Program-made: the position numbers and the translations under genes | The notes under the pieces: model-generated | What the model was told of the DNA's origin: nothing | The model's database searches: none | Seen by the model: the letters and a program-made list of their open reading frames with translations, nothing else | Shown: piece by piece, positions 59,742 through 64,000 of the stretch | Position numbering within the stretch: position 1 is the stretch's first letter | Layout: each line of letters opens with the position of its first letter | Origin: Deuterostichococcus epilithicus | Lineage: Eukaryota; Chlorophyta; Trebouxiophyceae; Prasiolales; Stichococcaceae | Assembly: GCA_033439295.1 (NCBI GenBank) | Contig: JAVTLE010000014.1 | Span: forward strand, 434,001-498,000 | Length of the DNA: 64,000 bases | Direction of reading: 5' to 3'

Positions 59742-62348
59742 GGGCCGGCATGGCAAGCGGCGACAGCGTAGAGGCGCTCGCCGGCAGCGGCGACTGCGGC
59801 GCGGGCAAGCCGGCGATGGCGGCGGCAAAGGCGGCCGACAGCTGCAGGCTCGGCAGGCGCGGCGGCGGCACGCTGAAGGTGGGCGGCGGCGCCGCTGGCG
59901 CGGCGATGGCCGGCGCCTGGGACGCCGCCAGTGCGGCAGCGGCCGAGGCGGTGGCGGCGGCGGCCATGGCGGACGCCGTGGCGACAGGCGCCGGCGGCGC
60001 GACAGGCGCCGGCGCCGCGACGGGCACAGCCCGGGCCGCAGCGGCGGCAGCGGCCGCGGAGGCGGCCGAGGCGGCGCCAATGGCGGTGGCCACGGCGTGG
60101 GCGGCGGGGGGTGGCGGCGCCTGGGCGCCAGCAGCGGCGNTGCCGTTGGGGGCGCCGCTGTCGCCTGCCTGCTGCTTGGCCCGCAGGCCCAGCTGCGCAC
60201 GCATGGCCTGGTTCTCCGCGGCCAGCCGGCGCATCGTCTGCCGCGTCGCCGTCTCCTGCACTGCGAGACTCGCCTCGAGCTCCTGTGACAGAGCGGCACG
60301 AACTCGCTGACTGGCTATAATCAAGCTGGACAGAGCCTCAGTCGGGGAGTGAGCAATGTTCGCATGGTCCTCAACTTCCTCTGTGGAATGATCCGGAGGT
60401 TTACAGCAGTTTCGAGCTGTCATAGCAGCCAGCCGGTGCACACTCCATTGGGCCCTAGATTTGCTGCGTTAGACCAGCACCTGTAGCAGGCTGATCGCAA
60501 GCTGGCAGTGGCACAGTGCACCCAACTTGCAGCTTCGCGTCAGCAGTGCTAGTGGCAATAGGGGAACTGGCAAATGTAATACAACCGTGACTATCACTCT
60601 TTCCCATCTCCCATTTGAGCAATCGGAGGGTGTGAGCTGTGAGTTCCCTGCAACCTGTACCTGGCCTACCCCAGTACGACTGGGAGTATATGAAGTTTCT
60701 CGCCAGCTGCACGAACAGGTTGAGTCAAGTCGCAGCCGGCAACTGCTGCAACCGTAGCTCGCAAGGCGCAGGCGGTATTGAGATTACGGAACCAGTCTGA
60801 CCAAGATCCACGAGTTCCGACAGGGGCAGTCTAGCGACTGCGAGAGTGGTCCTGAGACAGCCTTCCGCAACAGGGGGCAGAATTGTTTTACGGGCTGACG
60901 GCCGTCCACTCACCTGGATCAGGCGCTCGCGCTTCTCGCAGTGGGCACGCACGGCGCCGGAGGCGATGCCGCGCACGATCTTGGCCAGCGTGTGGCGTCC
61001 GGCGTCCTCGCCAGCGCCGGCACCGCAGCCCAGCAGCGGCCCGACCAGCTGGCACTCCGCCGCGAGCTTGGCCTCGTCCTCCTACAGGACGGGGCGGCCA
61101 TCGGTTGAAGTCGGTTGGGCACCCAAGATGTTTTCAAGTCGGACGGTGCTCATCTGACCGCAAATGTGCACCTTGCAACACCTCTGGCAAGTTGGAAGGC
61201 GCAGCACAATTGTGCGACAAGTCTGTGACTGGCCGCGTGAGGTTGCTCACGCTGCCAGTGAAAGGTGTGCCTCCTCCCTGCCGTGGCCACAGCACCGCCG
61301 GCTCGTAGCGACATTCCAGAGAGGTGCAAGGCCATCACAGTGCGGGAGCGGGGGCGGCACCTTGNGNAACAGGCGGCCNCAGAAGCGGCCCTTGTAGCCG
61401 CCGGCGCGCGGCTCTGCGCTGCCGGCACGGCCCTTGCCGGCGCCGCCGCCGCGTGCCTTTGTCTTGGGCGTCTCTGGTGGCGGCGTGGCCACGTTCGGCG
61501 TCGCGGGCGGTGATGTGGTCATGGTCGCACGTGGGGGCGGCAGGAAGCTGGAAGCAGCCACGATCACCATGGGGGCCGAAATTGGCGCCAGACCCGGTGG
61601 CGGCGCCATGAAGCCATGGGCCGGCTGCGGCGCGGCTGCGGCGGCGGCGGCGGCCGGCGGGCGACCCNGAGGCGGCGCCGCAGCGCTGACGCTGGGGCTC
61701 AGGGTGCTGCCGCCGGCGGCGGCGGGGACAGCGCCTGAAGCACGCGTCGCGGCGGTGTCAGCAACAGTGGCGGCGGCCACCAAGGCGGGCGCCGTACCAG
61801 AGGAGGCAGACTCCGGCGCCGGGGAGGCGTGCGGCGGCGACGACGATTTGGAAATGGCAGGCACGGCGGCGGCGGGCGGCAGCGCGAGCAGGCGCGGCGT
61901 CAGCGGCGCAGCCTCGACGGCGAGCAGGCCCTCGTTGAGGGGCGGGCAGCTGCTGGCCTTGTTGAGCGTCTCCCCGTCTGCAAAAGCGACGTGAGGGTGT
62001 CACCCATTGTGAAGAGTGCTCTGCTTTCAGATGGCGATGGAGCCCTACCATGTTCACACAGTGTCTGACCAATCCAAATCTGGACGCAGACTATCGTCGA
62101 GGCTGCCGAGCTCTGTGGCACGCACCCGTGGTGTGAGAGGACATGTCCGAGCAGTCGGTGTCGGCGGGCTTGCTGGGCGCCGTGGCAGCGCGGCGTGCCG
62201 GCAGCTTGAGGCATGCCCGCTTCGCTGGCGGCGCCCCGGTGGCAGCGCCGCCTGGTGCCGCTGGGAAGCGCGCATGCATCGTGCGCTTGTTCTGCGCGCG
62301 GCGGCTGGTGCCAAATCGCGGCCCGGCGCTGGCGGTCAGGGCCTCCAT
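59146..62348 (-). CDS. Ala/Pro/Gln-rich, probably nuclear protein of unknown function
   Basis: Not a family I recognise. Minus-strand exons 62348-62126, 61977-61361, 61081-60914 and 60282 downward join in phase at GT-AG sites. Exon 1 has a basic stretch, PPAKRACLKLPARR, that could be a nuclear localisation signal. Exon 2 is Ala/Pro/Ser/Thr-rich and ends with a Gly/Arg/Lys segment (KARGGGAGKGRAGSAEPRAG, then GYKGRF). Exon 3 (KLAAECQLVGPLLGCGAGAG, HTLAKIVRGIASGAVRAHCE) and the start of exon 4 (ELEASLAVQETATRQTMRRL, AAENQAMRAQLGL) form a predicted coiled coil. A long Ala/Pro/Gln tail with 11 Gln follows. The C-terminus is uncertain. The open frame runs to 59146 as Arg-rich sequence, but after about 59600 another frame, ending at TGA 59426-59428, looks more protein-like (GGGVSRPTAAVGVPHITLHR). 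A last intron or an indel is likely. Undetermined bases at 60140, 61366, 61368, 61379 and 61668 lie inside exons. Confidence 0.55.
59707..59739. repeat. (CTG)11 repeat, poly-Gln on the minus strand
   Basis: Eleven CTG units, read as CAG on the minus strand in the frame of the coiled-coil exon, give 11 Gln. Gln-rich sequence continues past it. Confidence 0.95.
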
Positions 62349-64000
62349 GGTCGATCGGCTGTCACCTGAACTTGGCAGCGGGTGCGCGGAATGGGTGCTG
62401 TCTGCTGCCTGCAATGAAATTAGTAAACAGCGTCAGGGGATGGAGCAGCGCACTGAAGGCAGTAGGCCTCTTCCAGGCCCACACAGAGGCAGCTAACCTG
62501 CTACAAATGATGACTGAAGTTCACGACACAGATGTGTTGGCAGCTGGCACCCGGGGCAGGCCGGCTGTAGCCTCGGCCGCACCAGCGTGCGTGGCCTCAT
62601 CGATGGCTGGCACCGCCCCCAAAGTATGCATCGGATGAGATTCGCTGTGTGCACTGTGCCTGCTCGCTGAACCCGTATACGGCACGCACGGCAGACAACG
62701 CTGAGAAGGCACCGCACAATCAGTCGGCTGCAGTCTCAATGGTGAGAGGTTATTGCGGCAGGATGGCACTACGCGATTGAAGGGCCGCGTTGGCAACCTC
62801 CGACGGAGGTCTATTGAGGTGAGCCAAGCGTCCACATACCAACAGCGGCACCGCGCCCTTGGCCGGTCAATGCGACAGGAGACGATAATGTGCGAATAGG
62901 AATCAGACACCGAGACACTGCGGCGCGGCCACGAGCGCATGAAAAGTGCCTCGCGCGCCTAAAAGTGCTCGCTGCAGCGCAATCGACGTGTCCCCCAAAA
63001 GCCCCAACATAACAGCGGCCGACCGCCAGGCGATACGATTGGCGCGAGTACGCGAATCGGCAGCAGATGAGAGGTGCAGCGCCTAGGCCGCAGATCAGCG
63101 GTTGCTGACTCCGGTCAGCAAGCGCCGAAGAACTCGTCTCGAAAGTCAAAGTACAGCCGAACCCCCCGTTTGAAACAGCTGGTCCCAGGCGGCCCAGGCG
63201 GCGACAGCCTGACGGCTGAAGAGCACTTGGCAGCAGCTCGACGCCCGTATGAGCCCCGTAATGGCACCGTTACGCGCGCGCCAGAAGGAGTGCCGTCTAC
63301 CAAACGACTTGAACCTGGACGAAGGCCGGGGCTGGTGCGCACGGTCGCACGACCAGACGGCACCCGTGAAGCGAAGGTCGCCTAGCTAAGCAGCCCCAGA
63401 GTGGCGCTTGCGTGGTTCGGGCGGCTGGAGGCTCCGACAGCGAGGTTGTTGGAGGCAGCGTCTCGTGAAGCGGAGGTGTGGCGCGGCTCTATTGCCTCGG
63501 CGCAGCTGCCGGCACGCTGGATGCGTGCCCCGAAAGACATACGAGGGCACGCCGGCTGTGGGGAGGCGTCAGCAGCCGGCCGCTTGTCAGACTGCAGCTG
63601 CGAACCAGTCAGACTTGCCTGGGGGCCGAGGGGGTCGAGGCGGGGACGTCCGGGGCTCAACAGCTCGCCGTGCGGGAGGCCATGGCGTGGCGGCGACGGC
63701 GACGCCGGAGCGGGACGGGCCCGGAGGCGGGTGAGACCGGCGCACTGCCTTGCGCAGGCCCGACGGCAGCGGCTTGCACCGCGGCAGAAGGGGAATTCTG
63801 CCCTTCACTTGAGTCCCTCCACGTGACATTGCTGACCTGGAGATTTGAACCTACTATTCGTATCAGCACCCGCTGCTGCCAGCTTCGCGTGACGCATGAC
63901 GTGTGTCGGGTGCTGCATGTCGGACGGTGGTCCGTCTTGCACCCTAATCAGCACCTACTCGGCGATCGATAGCGACAATCGAACGGGATGCAGTCATAGC
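62349..64000. other. unassigned end region
   Basis: Holds the promoter of the minus-strand gene and otherwise no recognisable gene. An open frame at about 63080-63385 (+) is Arg/Pro-rich (TREAKVA at its end) with weak third-position bias. Another runs to about 63826. Neither matches a family I know, and they could be chance frames or part of a gene or element beyond the window. Confidence 0.3.

Noticed and set aside
59316-60299. Long Arg/Pro-rich minus-strand frame
   Set aside because: It is a frame-shifted shadow of the Ala/Gln-rich exon. GC-rich repeats keep all frames open.
63074-63385. 103-codon + strand frame
   Set aside because: No third-position bias, no splice context and no family resemblance, so it is mentioned only in the end-region note.
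63830-63930. Possible tRNA near the right end (GAGATTTGAACCTACTATTC)
   Set aside because: It resembles a reversed TPsiC arm, but I cannot fold an acceptor stem or an anticodon arm around it.
1-64000. CRISPR array, phage or bacterial operon
   Set aside because: No regular direct repeats with unique spacers, no operon-like gene packing, and all genes have spliceosomal introns.

Overview
The window is nuclear DNA of a green alga (Chlorophyta). It is GC-rich, and its genes are split into many short exons with strong G/C third positions and GT-AG or GC-AG introns of roughly 75 to 750 bp. The gene set is plant/algal: a GT77-like glycosyltransferase, a plant-type two-domain cytidine deaminase, plant-like sorbitol dehydrogenase and a System III cytochrome c heme lyase. 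I see no bacterial operon, phage or intact transposon. I cannot name the genus from sequence alone. No tRNA, rRNA or CRISPR array was recognised.

Layout. 110-6806 (+): putative nucleotide-diphospho-sugar transferase. 7585-12500 (+): complete eRF1 (443 aa, 11 exons). 14383-17352 (+): sorbitol dehydrogenase family. 18684-21093 (-): cytidine deaminase, divergent from 22014-25214 (+): NECAP endocytic adaptor with a 22-Gln tract. 26433-27801 (+): small Cab-type beta-carbonic anhydrase (166 aa), convergent with 28283-31066 (-): METTL22-like methyltransferase. 31349-31881 (-): small two-TM protein (102 aa), divergent from 32413-55069 (+): a 22.7-kb THADA/TRM732-like gene that fills a third of the window. 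55670-57927 (+): holocytochrome c synthase (268 aa). 59146-62348 (-): Ala/Pro/Gln-rich, probably nuclear protein of unknown function. The last 1.6 kb holds nothing I can assign. The genes are functionally unrelated housekeeping genes, as is normal for a eukaryotic chromosome. eRF1 (translation termination) and THADA (tRNA wobble-region 2'-O-methylation) both touch translation, but nothing suggests a functional cluster.

Two genome-level features stand out. First, introns repeatedly contain decayed tandem copies of the neighbouring exon edge, here called exon ghosts. They are usually 60-150 bp away and carry the splice site plus 25-80 bp of exon. They occur in at least three genes (glycosyltransferase, eRF1, THADA), in at least a dozen places and at all stages of decay, from 33/35 identity to barely recognisable. 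Some ghosts keep an AG acceptor and the reading frame, then run into a stop. Second, GC-AG introns are unusually common: 4 of 46 introns in the genes I could trace exon by exon, plus 3 more in THADA.

All exon joins were worked out by eye from reading frame, splice consensus and remembered family alignments. No search was run. Exon boundaries are firm for eRF1, SDH (except its second exon start), CDA, NECAP, CA, METTL22 (except the start) and HCCS. They are partial for the glycosyltransferase and THADA.
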